A stretch of 52,957 nt of DNA from Gnetum montanum. Its lineage: Eukaryota > Streptophyta > Gnetopsida > Gnetales > Gnetaceae. Of this stretch, positions 1-12,300 are shown piece after piece. The stretch is taken from positions 73,038 to 125,994 of the forward strand of contig MNCI01013909.1 of NCBI GenBank assembly GCA_015680685.1, written 5' to 3'. The translations under genes were made by a program, and so were the position numbers. Under the pieces are notes generated by a model that was given only the letters and a program-made list of their open reading frames with translations, was not told the DNA's origin and searched no databases. How positions within the stretch are numbered: position 1 is the first letter of the stretch; every line of letters starts with the position of its first letter.

Positions 1-1915
1 TATTGGAAAGGTACGGGATTATTAACTGAATGACAACTAACGACGACATGTGATAGACTCAAAGTACCCAGTGAATAGATTGACAAACATATTACAACAT
101 TGGTGTTCATACCCATGGTGGTGAACACCATACATAAATGACATCCAGACCCTCATCCGACAGCTTGAAGAGAAAGAGAGAGAGAAAAGAAAATGAGGCA
201 TGTTGTTGCCGATGTCGAAATTATGCACTCCATTGTTTATCCATAGTCACGTGATGAAGCGTGTTCCTTGCATAATTGCTCCCGCTCCAGTCCATCCCAA
301 GTGCTCCCTCCTATCCTAGTTCATTGTTCGTATCCTATCATCATCTACACACACAACATAGTCATGAATTAGCAAGAATAGATAAGATACAATGTAGTTG
401 ATACCTTGCCCTGATATGATGTACCTTGGCTGGGTTGTGGGTATGGTAGATACTGGGTTAGAGGTTTTTAACTGATAACTACCCAAGGTGTAGGGGTGAG
501 ATAGGTAATAAAATGGAAAAATTTATGACAGGGCCCTCATGACTAAAAGTGAACCTCCAGTAGCAATAAGATGGAAAAACTGAAGGAACAAGAAAGATAA
601 GAGAAATAAAAATAGTGAAGCTAATAAAATGGATGTCATGGATGGGGATGAAACGAGAGATGGTTGATTGCAAACAATGTTTAAGGAAAAGAACTTAACA
701 ATTGCACCATAAAGGAATGTTAGTGGGTCCTCCCCAAAGCAGGCTCATGCCTTTTATGCCTCGACAAAACCATAAACCAAAGAGTCCGTAGGCTCTAGGA
801 ATGACATACGGAAACAATGGTTAAAGACTTACCCATAAGAGTTTACCAAAGAATAACAATGCGTCAACCAGGATATAGACTAATCATAAAACCAGCAATG
901 AGGTAGAATATGAAAAGAAGTAAGGAAGGAGAGGAGAAAATGGAATGGAATCCCAAGAGCATGGTTGTGTAAAGTCCCATGTGTATTATATGGTTAAGGT
1001 AACTGAATAGAATTTGTTCAAAATTCGGATTCAAACCAACCACATTCAGTGACCTCGCATCAACACATTTGACCAATTCATCCTCTTGAAGCAACAAGAA
1101 TGCATCCATAGAGTCACCACCATTCCAACAAGAGAAAGATAGAGAAGCAGGAAGCAAGAAAGGGCCTTAGTTAGAGGGAACCTTCAGGCATGGGTAACAT
1201 GTCTTTCCATTACCATAACTAGTGTTTGTAGCCCATATTTCATTATTATGTCTAAGGGGTGTGCTTTGATATCTCGCCAATTTATTTTTTTTAACGTGAG
1301 GACCACACCATGAAAAGACTTATTTGATTCATTCAACTTCCTCTCAACGACAAAATGGTGGAAAACCCATGAAAAGCATCCAAGTACCCAAGAGAATAGC
1401 TAGCACAAGTGCATTGAATCCCCTTGAAGTCAAACCCTTTTCAACCATTGAGTCCTTCATTGGTTTGAAGAATACCAAGCCACCAATTTATTAATAAGTT
1501 TATTTAGAAAAAGGGACAATACAATTCCAAAGCCAAGGGAGACCATAGAGTTGAATGGATGAATGGACGTGGACTCATTGCTTGTTTCATGAAAAGAAAT
1601 CATATCTTAGCATTAACATCAAAAGTCAAAGGTAGAAACCAAACATTAGCAATCAACATTATTATAGTATCATCCACCATCATGAGCACTTATTAGGTGA
1701 CGAACAAAAATAAACAAACAAAGAAATGATAGAAAATGTTAACAATGGTGTAAAACAAAAATAAGCAAAGATGAAAAATGTGTAAGACAAAAATGTGTAA
1801 AACAAAAATACAAAAAGGAATTGAGGGCTTAGAATGGTTAGCATTGGTGGCCTTCTCCCCCACAACTAAGTTGGAAGGAGGAGATCTGAAATAACGAGCA
1901 GGGTTATCCACCAAC
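1..1915 (-). other. 3' non-pol region of element A with extra ORF and T-rich spacer
   Basis: Downstream of integrase (minus strand) comes a T-rich spacer (about 1830-1730, repeats of TTTTACACATTTTTG), then an ORF (1157-864, 97 aa) that is recognisably the same as the one at 20083-20376 of element B. After that come a conserved block (830-660) and an intron-like segment (404-345). This position is where Athila-type elements carry an additional, sometimes envelope-like ORF. I do not recognise the protein. Its C-terminal half is hydrophobic. Confidence 0.6.
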
Positions 1916-2107
1916 AGAGGTAGTATTGGTACTAGCTATTCTAGGCTCATGGAAAGGTTTGGTTTGTTGGATGTTGACCAACAATTTCTTATCTGGGTTG
2001 TCAGGTTTGTAAATCATCATGGCCCCTGAAGGAAAAGTTGCATGAATAACATAAGGTCCTTCTCACAATGTTTGAAATTTAGTTCATTGTGGCACATGAG
2101 TGGGGTT

Positions 2108-3269
2108 CTAGTACATGACCTTATCTCCTAGTTGATATTTAAATTTCCTAATTCTTAGGTCATGACGTTGTTTGCTAAAGGCCTTGTGTAGTTTGTTAGA
2201 TGATAGGGCAGCTAATCGATTTTCATCTAGCAAGTTAAGGTTCATTAATTGTTCTTTTTGTGCTAGATTAAGGTCAAGGTTGAGATCACACACCGTAGAT
2301 AGTGTACAAAGCTCAGCTTGAATAGGAAGCATTGGAAGTTTACCGTACACTAACTCATAGGAAGAGTAGCTTATAGAGAGTTTCCATGTGGAGCGGTATG
2401 CCCAAAGAGCATCGTTCAGTTTGGTGCTCTAGTCTCGCCTATATTTGATAATGGTTCATGTCAATATTTTGGTAATCTCCCTATTGGTGACTTCAGCTTG
2501 ACCATTTGCTTGAGGATGATATGGTGTAGTCAGTTTATGCTCGACTTCCAAGCGTTGCATCAATTTTCAGAAAGTCACACCTGTAAAGTGTGTACCATTG
2601 TTAGAAATAAGTGCACGAGGCACACCAAACTTGTTTATGATTTGCTGTTGAACAGACCGTGCAGTGGTAGATGATGTACAGTCCATAACAGTAGCTGCTT
2701 CTACACACTTTGTGAAATAGTGAACAACAATAACAATGTAGGCTTTTCCATTGGACATTGGTGTAATAGGCCCCATAAAATCAATTCCCCATATGTCGAA
2801 GGGTTCTAAAGGTTGAATCCATTGTTGTGGACCCTCCATCCTAGTGGTCATTCCCCCATCATGTTGGCAACGCTCACAAGATTGGACGAAATGATGAGCA
2901 TCTCGGAACAATGTAGGCAAATAATATTCTGCAATTAAGATTTTAATGGTTGTTTGTCTCCCAGCATACCCACAAGGGCCCTCATGAGCGTCTTGGAGAA
3001 CTCGTAATTGATCTATATTGGGAACACACCATTGAACTAAGCCATTGGGATATACCTTATAAAGGTGCCCATTGATTTCCATGAAATACTTGGCTTGGTG
3101 TAGAAACTGTTGTTTCTTTTTAATGTCTAACTCTTGTGGTGTTTCTTGTGTAAGGAGATAGGTAAGAATGCTACTATACCAATTTGTCTTCATGGTTAAT
3201 TGATTATTTACTATACCTGCAAAGAAGAATTCATTAGGACAGCAATCAGAAAGCAGATATTCACCCTCT
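2108..3269 (-). pseudogene. Integrase remnant, element A
   Basis: After RNase H the minus-strand frame 3499-2567 reads through an HHCC zinc-binding domain (DAHEGPC, then HHFVQSCERC) and the core domain starting WGIDFMGPI (first catalytic Asp). The second catalytic position, normally SDNGxHF, reads SNNGTHF near 2600, an Asp-to-Asn change that should abolish activity. A further piece (2350-2108) has the C-terminal YGKLP and GDKVM patterns. The frame is broken between the pieces. Confidence 0.88.
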
Positions 3270-4497
3270 TTGTTGTCCCATCTTAACTGAGATAAATGAT
3301 CAGCAACAACATTCTCGGTGCCTTTACGATTAGTCATTGTAAGATAGAACTTTTGTAAGATCACGAGCCATCGTATGATGCGAGGGCTCACCATTGGTTT
3401 ATTCATTAGGAACTGTATTGCACTATGATCCATGTGTACAAATATCTTATAGCGCAATACATAGTGCCTAAATGTTTCTAGTGCAAACACTATAACCATT
3501 AATTCTTTTTCCGTTGTGGTGTAGTTGAGTTGTATACTAGCAATACTTCGACTTGCACAGTGAATGTAGTAGGGTCATTTCTGGTCATCTAATTGTGTAA
3601 GTATGGCTCCTAAAGCATAGTTGGACGTGTCGGTCATTATGTGGAATGGTCTAGACCAGTCAGGAGCTTGTACAATAGGTGCTTCTACAAGATTTTGTTT
3701 CAAAGTTTAAAAAGCTAACTCACATTCTTTGGTCCATTCAAAAAGTACGTCCTTTTTTGTTAATTCAACCAATGGTTTTGCAACCTTTGAAAAGTTCTCA
3801 ATGAATCTTCTATAATAGCTAGTGTGTCCAACGAATGATCGGATGTCTTTTACCATTTCAGGTTGGTGTGTGATTCCTTGGATGACTTTTATCTTTTCGG
3901 GGTCTACCTCTATCCCTGTTTGTGAAATCTTATGCCCTAACATGATGCCTTCTTGGACCATTAAATGGCTTTCTTGCCAGTTGATCCTTAAATTGGTTTC
4001 AACACATCATTTTAGTACTTGCTCTAATTGGTCTAATACTTGATCGAAGTCCACTTCGTAGGTGGAGAAATCGTCCATGAGGACCTCCACACCATTTCTT
4101 ATTTGCTGCTGAAAGATGCTTAGAACCAAACGTTGAAATGTTGCAGGGGCATTGCACAAGCCAAACAACATCTGTTTGTATGAAAATGTCCTCCAAGGAC
4201 TCGTGAATGTAGTCTTGGCTTGGTCTTTTGGTGCTATTTGGATTTGGTTGTATCCACTGTGCCCATCCAGAAAACTGCAGTAGTGATGCCCTACAATGGT
4301 GTCTAAGACTTGGTTGACAAATGGCAATGGAAAGTGATCTTTGAATGTTGCTATGTTCAGTAGCCTAAAGTCTATACACACCCTCCATTTACCTTCCTTT
4401 TTGGGCACAATAACTAAGGGACTAACCCATTCACTATCAGCAATGGGGTAAATGAACCCGACTTTTAGAAGTTGTTCAATTTCTTCTTTAACTAATT
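3270..4497 (-). pseudogene. Reverse transcriptase and RNase H remnant, element A
   Basis: The minus-strand frame 4408-4007 carries classic Ty3/gypsy RT motifs in order: KWRVCIDFRLLN, then FLDGHSGYNQI, FGLCNAPATFQR and VLMDDFS (the YxDD-box equivalent, near 4090-4060). A stop follows near 4005. The frame 3961-3707 continues through the thumb (GHKIS and FVGHTSYYRRFI). RNase H continues into the start of the frame at 3499 (MDHSAIQFL, ADHLSQL). Such a polyprotein copies element RNA into DNA. At least two interruptions make it inactive. Confidence 0.9.
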
Positions 4498-5007
4498 GGC
4501 TTTAGTTTTAAGTTCAGTTCTGTTTGCAGTTGTTGTTGAGGCTTCATGGAGGGGTCAGTGTAAATTCTATGCAGGCATATCATAGGGTCTATTTCAATTA
4601 ATTTGGGATATGACTAAGCAAAGGCTTTCGACCATTTATTTACCATTTCTAGCTGTCTCTCTTTTTGTTGAGGAGTGAGCTTAGCATTAATGATTACCGA
4701 TTTTCCATTTTTGAGAAATGTGTATTCCATATCGGTGGGCAACAGTTTTAACTCAAGGGTCTCCTGCTTAAACTTATTAGGGATTTCCAACTTCCCCTAG
4801 TTGATATTTTCGATGTCAGGACTTGGGAGTTGGCGATGGACTTGCTCTAATGTGTTTATGCTATCAATGTAAGTGCAAGTTCAACCCTTAGTTGATTCCA
4901 TGCATATAGTTGAATTGCTCTTTTGGTCAACTGTCAGCCATTGGGTGCCTTCCTATCTTGTGGTTGTTGCATGCAGGCAATGTTAAACGTTGTACAAACC
5001 AGGACTT

Positions 5008-5730
5008 CTACACACAATTACACCTTGTGTTACTATATGCGATGCATGGAACTTTCTTCTTCTCGATCTTTCCAAACGTGTTTTCCTTTGATATTTCTAG
5101 GGAAAGATCATGTATTCCTAGGCAAGCGTCAATTGTGTTTAACCATGCTCTTCCCATTATGATTGGGAAGTCCCCCTTTTCATTGTTAACTTGAATCACT
5201 AGGAAGTCAGCTGGATACGACCACCCACAAATAGTGGGGATAATGTCCTCAACTAGTCCTAATGGGACAATGATGGACTAGTCAGCCGACTCTAAACATA
5301 TGTTACTCCTTTTTAGTAGAGATAGGTTCTAGGCTTTATACATTTCTTGAGAGATTAAGTTGACACCAGAACTTGAATCTAAGAGAGCTTTGCACGATTC
5401 ATTCTTAGCAATTTGTAGATATATAAGAGGACTTCCAAGATCAAAAAATTTCCTAAGAAGATGGCTAGCTTTAATCCAACCGGTGACGGAATGAGTCAAC
5501 ATGACCGTATGTGTTGGACGCGGTTTTTGATTTGTATGAAGTTCTGAAGTTTTGAGTGATGGTGAGGCGTTTAGAGAATCAGTTGTTTGTGGTTGCAAGG
5601 ACTTAGTTAGACTGTTGGTTCTAAAGGAGGATCTCTTCTTTGTACAGTTATCTAAACCAATAGTAGGTTGAGGATTAACAGCCCTTGTAGCGTTACATTG
5701 TTGTGGTTGGGTAGAGAGCTCACCTTGCAT
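5008..5730 (-). pseudogene. Retroviral-type aspartic protease remnant, element A
   Basis: Minus-strand reading frames 5730-5329 and 5199-5008 match the protease region of element B (18375-19100). The active-site triad normally DSG or DTG reads D-S-S here, followed by GVNLIS, so the catalytic glycine is lost. A later segment contains the family-typical FPIIMGRAWL, with the alternating hydrophobic residues of a retropepsin flap and C-terminal strand. Broken by stops. Confidence 0.78.
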
Positions 5731-6009
5731 AGTTGGAGCTGGTGGTAATGGCGCTAAGGGTGAAAAAGATGCAGCCGGATGAGAAGGATAGTACGTTTGT
5801 GGAACATCACCCCTAGGAGAAGGAGTTCTATAGTACTCCTAGGCTTGGTAGTGAGGTTGAGGAGTGGCGTGACCAGTAGAGTCACATGGGGAGATCGGCT
5901 GCTACACGTAGTATCCATACATGTCAAGTTGACTGTAAGGGTATTGTTGATGTGGTGGTGGCATTCCCCACGATTGTGGATGTTGTCATTGTTGATATTG
6001 CTCATTTGG

Positions 6010-7088
6010 TTATGGTGGAGTTCCACTTGGATAATATGTCAAGGGTTGGTGGAACTGCCTTAGGTTACCTTGAGGATAAGGTAACCTTTGGGGTGTTTGC
6101 CTTCTGTTTAATCGTGGGTTGAGTGCATACACCCCAGACTCCTGCAGATGTGAGATTATAGGGCAACATCCCCTAGGATGGTCATATTGGCATATCTCAC
6201 ATCCACCATCATTGTCTGTATCCGAATCCACAACCTCTTCGATGATGGCCACTTTACCCTTACCTTTGTTACGTGCATATTTAGCTTCTCTCTTTTTTCT
6301 CCTTTCTCGATCACTACTTTGTTTCCTAGACTTCTCTACTATTTTAAGAATGGTTTGAAATTTATTATCTAGGGAGTCCCACATTTGATCTACCTTTGCT
6401 GATACTTCTGATGCAAATTTCTGAATGGACAAAGTTTTCNGTTTCATGCCTAAGCCCATCTACGAGATGGTGTAGTTGTTCCCTTTGCAAGTAACCATGG
6501 CCTGGGCAACGATGTAACAATGCATAATATCAGCCCATGGCAGCATCCAAGGGTTCATGTTCTCCTTGTTTCCATCCTTAGATTTGCTTCCGCAGGTTGG
6601 ACACTCGTGAGTATGTCTGATACTTATCGTTGAACAGTTCTAACATGGTACTCCATCGACGAATGGATTCTAGTTCTCTATATTTTGTAAGACACATGCA
6701 TCATGAAATGCTTGTAGATGGTTTTGAGGATCAACGTTGTATCCCCCTTCAATCATGGGATATTGTTCATGTCTAATCTTTTGATCCTACTATCTTTTTG
6801 GTGCCTTATTGGGATCCTAACAACCTCAGTTATATCTAGCATACTTCGAGTAGCAAGTAGGGGTTCATCGTGATCGTATTATCTATGGCGTCTGTGATGC
6901 CTATGTTGTTCCCTACTTTCCCTTCTTTCATGATGAGTTTCTCTAGAATGCTCTAGTTCCCTTTCTTGATTGTTTCGTCTACGATCTCTGTTTCGTTCAT
7001 CATTATCCTCAGGGTCTTTTCCTCTACGATTGTTTCCAAATCCTGAAGGAAAGTGTGAAGGAGATGATGAAGGTGAAGAAGGAGACAT
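6010..7088 (-). pseudogene. Gag remnant of element A
   Basis: A fragmentary gag. The start (7088-6879) is a Ser/Pro then Arg/Glu/His-rich stretch like that of element B. The part around 6459-6010 has a Lys/Arg-rich segment followed by a zinc-knuckle-like CxxCxxxHxxxC motif (about 6225-6190) and a Gln/Pro-rich linker. Stops lie between these parts. Compared with element B about 212 bases (B 17475-17686) are missing exactly at the N at 6440. Confidence 0.8.
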
Positions 7089-7205
7089 GATTGTTTATTT
7101 AGTGCGCAATATTCCTCTTTTTAATAATTGTAAAATAACCAACCCTAAGGGTTTGTTCCAATGATGAGAAGATTTCCTAAGTTCTATTTAGTGCACAGCA
7201 ACAAA

Positions 7206-7225
7206 GTCCCTGGCAACAGTGCCAA
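7206..7225 (-). other. Primer binding site of element A (tRNA-Asp type)
   Basis: The 20 bases directly downstream of the LTR read TTGGCACTGTTGCCAGGGAC. This is a slightly mutated form of the TTGGCGCCGTTGCCGGGGA site, complementary to tRNA-Asp, found in Athila/Tat elements. Element B has the same site at 15973-15992. Confidence 0.85.
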
Positions 7226-8042
7226 TGATGAGTGGCGAGGTATCCTTATGCTCAACCATACGAATACAAGCATCCATGCATGATCTGGTCAAATTTCAAG
7301 AACTAGGTGCTTATGCGCCTTTGTAGAACAAGAACGGGTTAGTCAATCATTGTCTTCCCAAGCTTACTTGTATGACACGATTGTATGGTTAAGTAAACTT
7401 GAGGCATATGATTTTTATGGTTTTTATGTTTTATGTCCTGGTGCTACAAAGGGAGAAGTGAAATAATTAAGTAACTAAATTAATTTAACTAATCAACTAT
7501 GCTTTAGCTATTCCTAACACCAGCATCCATTCCCACTTGCCGTATACATCTTGAACCAATGCAACACTATTGGGATTACCAAACGCTAATCGTTACTGGG
7601 TTACCAAATGTTTCACACATGCTCGAAGTGGTCGTACTGAGTGTGCTTACTTGGGAGAATTAACAGGGTGAGAGAGAAAATATTAATTAACTACAGAAAG
7701 CATTAAATAACTATAAATAACATGAAGGGTAAGAGATAATCTATTCTGAATGTTGCAAGGTTTATCACAAAGTTCGTCTTTATTTCTGGCCACAAGGTGT
7801 GCTCAAGTACACAATGCTTGAATAAAGATCCGTTCACTTTATAACTCCTACTGCGAGCACTCAAAAATAATTCCAACTCTGAGAAGGGAAAAGTGCAATA
7901 GTTTGGATAAGGGACTAAGAGACTAAATTAGCCTATTGCCAAACCAAGTGCGCTTGCCTCTTATTTATTGGTGACAAGATAGGCCTCGACATCGAATGTC
8001 TGATATTGTTTGGCAAGCTCCGATATTGCGGATGCAATATCA
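7226..8042 (-). repeat. 5' LTR of element A
   Basis: On the minus strand the LTR begins TGATATTGCATCC at 8042 and ends ACTCATCA at 7226, directly before the primer site. Its end shares the motif GGTTGAGCATAAGGATACCTCGCCACTCATCA-type sequence, in diverged form, with elements B, C and D. An AATAAATAAGAGG box near 7965 corresponds to the TATA-like box of the element B LTR. The 8042 boundary rests on similarity to the LTR starts of B and C, because the second LTR is not in the window. Confidence 0.8.
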
Positions 8043-9316
8043 AAATTTATCAAATACATTAGAAGAATTATTAAAGAATATAACAATACCTTGAATGCTT
8101 TAGGTATGATTTAAACTCACAACCTTTTGCTTTATCATTTTTGTTTCATAGATTCATAGGTTCTATAGAATTCATTGTACTCATTTTTGTTTCATAGATT
8201 CATAGGTTCTATAGAATTCATTGTACTATAGGTTATTAGATAGTTCATGTTGATAATATAGGTTGTAGAGGGTACAGATTGTTAGGGTCATAAGTTGTTA
8301 AGTAACTATGTTGTTTAAGTTTTTTATATTGGTAGAGAATGTTTGCAAATAACCATAAATAAATAAAATTATATGATACATGGTGACAATAAAAGTCTTG
8401 ACATTGAAAGGTCATATATATATTATAAGCATTTTATGAAAAAAAAAATTTGAAATTGATTTGGTTAATATAATAAATTCAAATTCAATAATAAAAATTA
8501 AAGGGGAGATATTCTTTATTTCATATGTTCTATAAGTTATAGTGTACATACATTTTACAAGTTTTTAGATAATCCAAGTTTATAAAGTTAAATGCTTTTA
8601 GGGTAATAAATAGTTGAGTACCTCTAGCTTTTTAGGTTGTTATAGAATACCTCAATTTGTACATCTAATAACCATAAATAAATAAATATTATACCTCTCA
8701 AATTCCTAACTACTGATTCATTAAATAAATTCAAATTCAATAATAAAGGTTAAAGACTAGAGATTTAGATTTATACACGTGGATGTAATTCTCAATCTAA
8801 TATAGGGATCTGATTAATGGAATTATATATTTATTCAAAGATTGATTCTAACACATGCCAGGGGAAGCTGCTAAAGGATAGCAGAATTTCTCCTGAAATA
8901 ATCATAAATAAATAAATATTATCCCTCTCAAATCATAAAGGCTCAATGAGGGCCTAACTTGACTATTAATTGCGTTGGTTTCTTAACCCTAGTATTGTAA
9001 GTTTGCAATATGATTGATGCAGTGGCATTAATTCTGCAAAACACATCTTTTAGCTTTTACCCTTGTCCCCTTGTCCTTGGTAGAAAAGGGAACTCACCAA
9101 TGTGCGTTATGAGACGTATCTAAATTGTTTCAACCATACAGAGTTCTATTAAACATCACATCACATGTTTCGAATAATCCAAAGGACAATAACATCAAGT
9201 AGAAAGAACGTATTAAAAAAATAAAAATAAATAACATTATCCCTATCCTAATTAGCTTTTACATTAGCGGATTGTGTTATTAACATGGCACCAAATATCA
9301 CTCTTCCTTCCACAAT
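8043..9316. other. Intergenic, AT-rich, no gene seen
   Basis: Between element A and the stop codon of the TATA gene. It holds a perfect 46-bp tandem duplication (listed separately) and degenerate repeats: an ATAAATAAATA-TTAT-CCTCTCAAAT block near 8670-8705 and again near 8900-8936, and an AAATTCAAATTCAATAATAAA block near 8475 and 8728. The part nearest 9316 should include the TATA 3' untranslated region. No coding signal was found. Confidence 0.6.
8135..8226. repeat. Perfect 46-bp tandem duplication
   Basis: The unit beginning TCATTTTTGTTTCATAGATT at 8135-8180 is followed directly by an identical copy at 8181-8226. Perfect identity suggests a recent duplication. Confidence 0.95.
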
Positions 9317-12300
9317 TCAGGCTTCTTTCCCTTTTGTTTCAGAGACGGTCGCAGCACTAGCTTCCTCAGCTACATCTTTGCTTGTAGCCTCATTTTCTCT
9401 TTTAACTTCTGTCTCAAACTCTTTTGCAGCCTAAGACAGATTTCAAAAGTCAGTAACGAGTCTACCCTACTACAAAAAACATAACAAATTTCAAAGCAGT
9501 TTCTTCAGGACTTCACGTTAGCATTTCAGGTAGTCTATGGAACAAAAGCAAATCAAATTGTAAAGCTGGTTGGGCAAATCAAAATACTAAAAAAATTTGC
9601 ACTACAACAGTCTACTTTTTACGAAAGCACTGATAATAATCCTTGTTAGAATATTCATAGATACACAATATTGGCTAACGTGGAAAATAATACGAAGGAA
9701 AAAAAACAAAGATGAGATGGAAATTAGACTCCTCCATAACATAACGGATAGTGGAAACTCCAGCTTCACTATGAATGCAGAAAGATGACCTGCTCTTTCA
9801 AAAGTCAAATCCAAACCCTAAAAGAATCTAAAAAAAATCAAAGAATAATGAAGCATTAACTTAGTCTTAAGACTCTTGATTTGGAAACTCTAAGTTAGTG
9901 ATCTAATTTCAGTAAGTAATGTTGAGTCGCTGAGTTATATAGTCCCAGGGGGTATGGAAAGTATATTTGAGGAATATATACGGGTTTAGCCTTTATATAA
10001 CAGAGAATAATGTCCTTTTCATCTGGTTAGGCCAAACAGGTATACAAGCCAGCTGTTGGAATTTGGAAAGGACAAGAAATCTTTTTATTTTAAAGTTCTT
10101 CAAACATTTTCTTTTTGTTTGTTTGTTTGTTTTGTGGCTTCTGTCATCCATCAGAAAATGATCCCAAAATTATGCAAGATCTAAAGTCAAAACTCACAAG
10201 TTACCAACGAGAAACATGTTCAATTCCTTCATACCGATGTTGCTCAGGAATCATAGAGGGCCTGTCTTGATTTCAAGGCAAAACATGGGCAAATGTGTGA
10301 GTTTCTAGCAGGGTAGCGGGTGCGGATCTATTGATTTCAAGGGGTCTTCACTAAATGCATATTTATTGGGACTTGCATTCAAGAAACTCAACGCAAATGC
10401 ACAAAACAAAAGTTCTTTCATATAAGTCTGAGCAATAGAACTTATGAATACAACTGTGCGCAAGAAGATAAGCACTCCAAAACAAGATATTGTATCTTAC
10501 GATATAAACATGTTAGAGTATGAGTCAATGTTCGACCATTGGCTGAAGCATCTGGGCATGGCATTAAGAACACAAGATATCGATGATACATTAGAAGGTA
10601 AAATGCAGGGAGCCTTCATCAGTGGATTTTTAAAATATATATATTAGATGAAAAATATAATGATTTGCAGATATTAAATAACAGCATCTCATTCATCATA
10701 TTTTTTCAAGATATTTGCAAACAGGGAATCAATGAAAGCATGACTAACTGCAGAAATTCTAAGATTCTAATTCGTAAAAATTAAACTTACAATAGCAATG
10801 TAGAAGCTTTAAAAAATTAAGTTAACGCAGATACCTATGAAAAATTCATGCTATCAAAAACAGGATAAACAATATCTAAATGCAAGGAAAAGGCACTTTC
10901 GAACACGATGTAAACTAACATCAAATATCTTTCAAAAAAATCCAGTAGTTTCCATAGAACATAAAAGGCTTTTAAATGAAAGAAGACTGAGAAAGTAATT
11001 AGAATGAAAGGATCACAATTTGTGGAAACATAAAATGAGCAGCATAACCCAAGCCTTCAAAAGAAAATCCAACGTTTTTTGATTTTCATGAAAATCAAAA
11101 TATCACTATAATGGAACAGACCATGATTGTGGTTTTTGGGGTAAATTATTGACAGGTAGATGGCTCAAAATTCCTTGTGAAGAACAAATCTGCTGACTGC
11201 AATACAAATGGCATTGAAGATTAACATCACATATTCCTACAATGCAATGCAGGACATTAAACATAAACACAATATTACATTAGATATAAGTGTGATATCA
11301 CAGTTACAAATTTGGATGATTTGTTCCACATGTGACCAAGAACACTTCGTAATTTTCTTAATTATGTTTTTGAAAATCATAGCATGCACAATTTTACTAG
11401 CCAGTAGTCCCAGAGGGTCTATAAACATAATAAAATTTCAGTTTCAGTTTCTTTCCCAATGCAGACACTAGATTCAAAGAGAATACCAACAATAGCAAAT
11501 GAAGTTGACTAGTTATTGTAGAGATATAGAGAAACTCAAAAGGATTTAAATGAAAGCCTGCAAAGTTAAATGAAAGTTAATGAAAGGATGAAGGCAGATG
11601 AGAAGGAAGCAAGAGGGTCAAGAAATAATTAACAAAACAAATTTCATTGTTAGCAATGCTGTTGTAGCTCAACTAGTAGTTTGTTAGCTTGTCAAATAAT
11701 ATGTTACAGATTCAAGCTTCAATTGCAGAACATATCCTGGCTGTATGTCCTGAAGGTATATACAGTCTAACTGGTTTTTAAGATGGTGCACAATTAATGA
11801 TCAGAATTTTGGGTGATGTAAAGCTATGCAATAAATATATTGACGATAATGCACCATTTGATAGTGTCAATAATGGAAGAAAATAAAAATGATTACATTT
11901 GTTAAAGGTATTAAAGACTCTGATTATCAAGAGGAAATGCAAATGGTAACAAAATAATGTACACTAATACAAAGGAGTCACTGATTAGGCATTAATAATA
12001 AGGTCGTGTTGTCAAAACCAGAAACATTTTTTACCCCCAAGACATGTAGTCACTTTAGTATTTTATAACTCAGCATTGCCCACCACAATTGAACCCATAA
12101 CTGGAGCTTACAAATCAAGAGTCTCACCACTAGGCAACACCTCATTATTAAACTAGAAGTGACCCCATCTATCACCTTAATAAAGTGAAGTCTATGGTAA
12201 AACACAAGATAAGAAGAACAACAAATTGGTACATCAAAAAATACAAGAAGAAGTGCCCCTGAAGCATTTGCACTAAGGGAATTTTATGAGAAGAGAACAA

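Larger units (their letters stand above)
1..8042 (-). mobile_element. Ty3/gypsy LTR retrotransposon A (Athila/Tat-like), 3' end outside window
   Basis: Read on the minus strand, this is an ordered LTR retrotransposon: LTR (8042-7226), primer binding site (7225-7206), gag, protease, reverse transcriptase, RNase H, integrase, and a long 3' region reaching position 1. The order RT, RNase H, integrase is that of Ty3/gypsy elements. The tRNA-Asp-type primer site and the RT motif MDDF fit the Athila/Tat group. The frame is broken by stops and shifts, and a catalytic integrase Asp is replaced, so it is not autonomous. Position 1 aligns with about 21186 of element B, shortly before that element's 3' LTR, so the 3' LTR of A lies just off the window. 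One N at 6440 marks missing sequence in gag. Confidence 0.92.

Noticed and set aside
11652-11725. Functional tRNA gene
   Set aside because: A- and B-box-like motifs are present, but paired stems for a cloverleaf cannot be drawn. Fits a SINE head.
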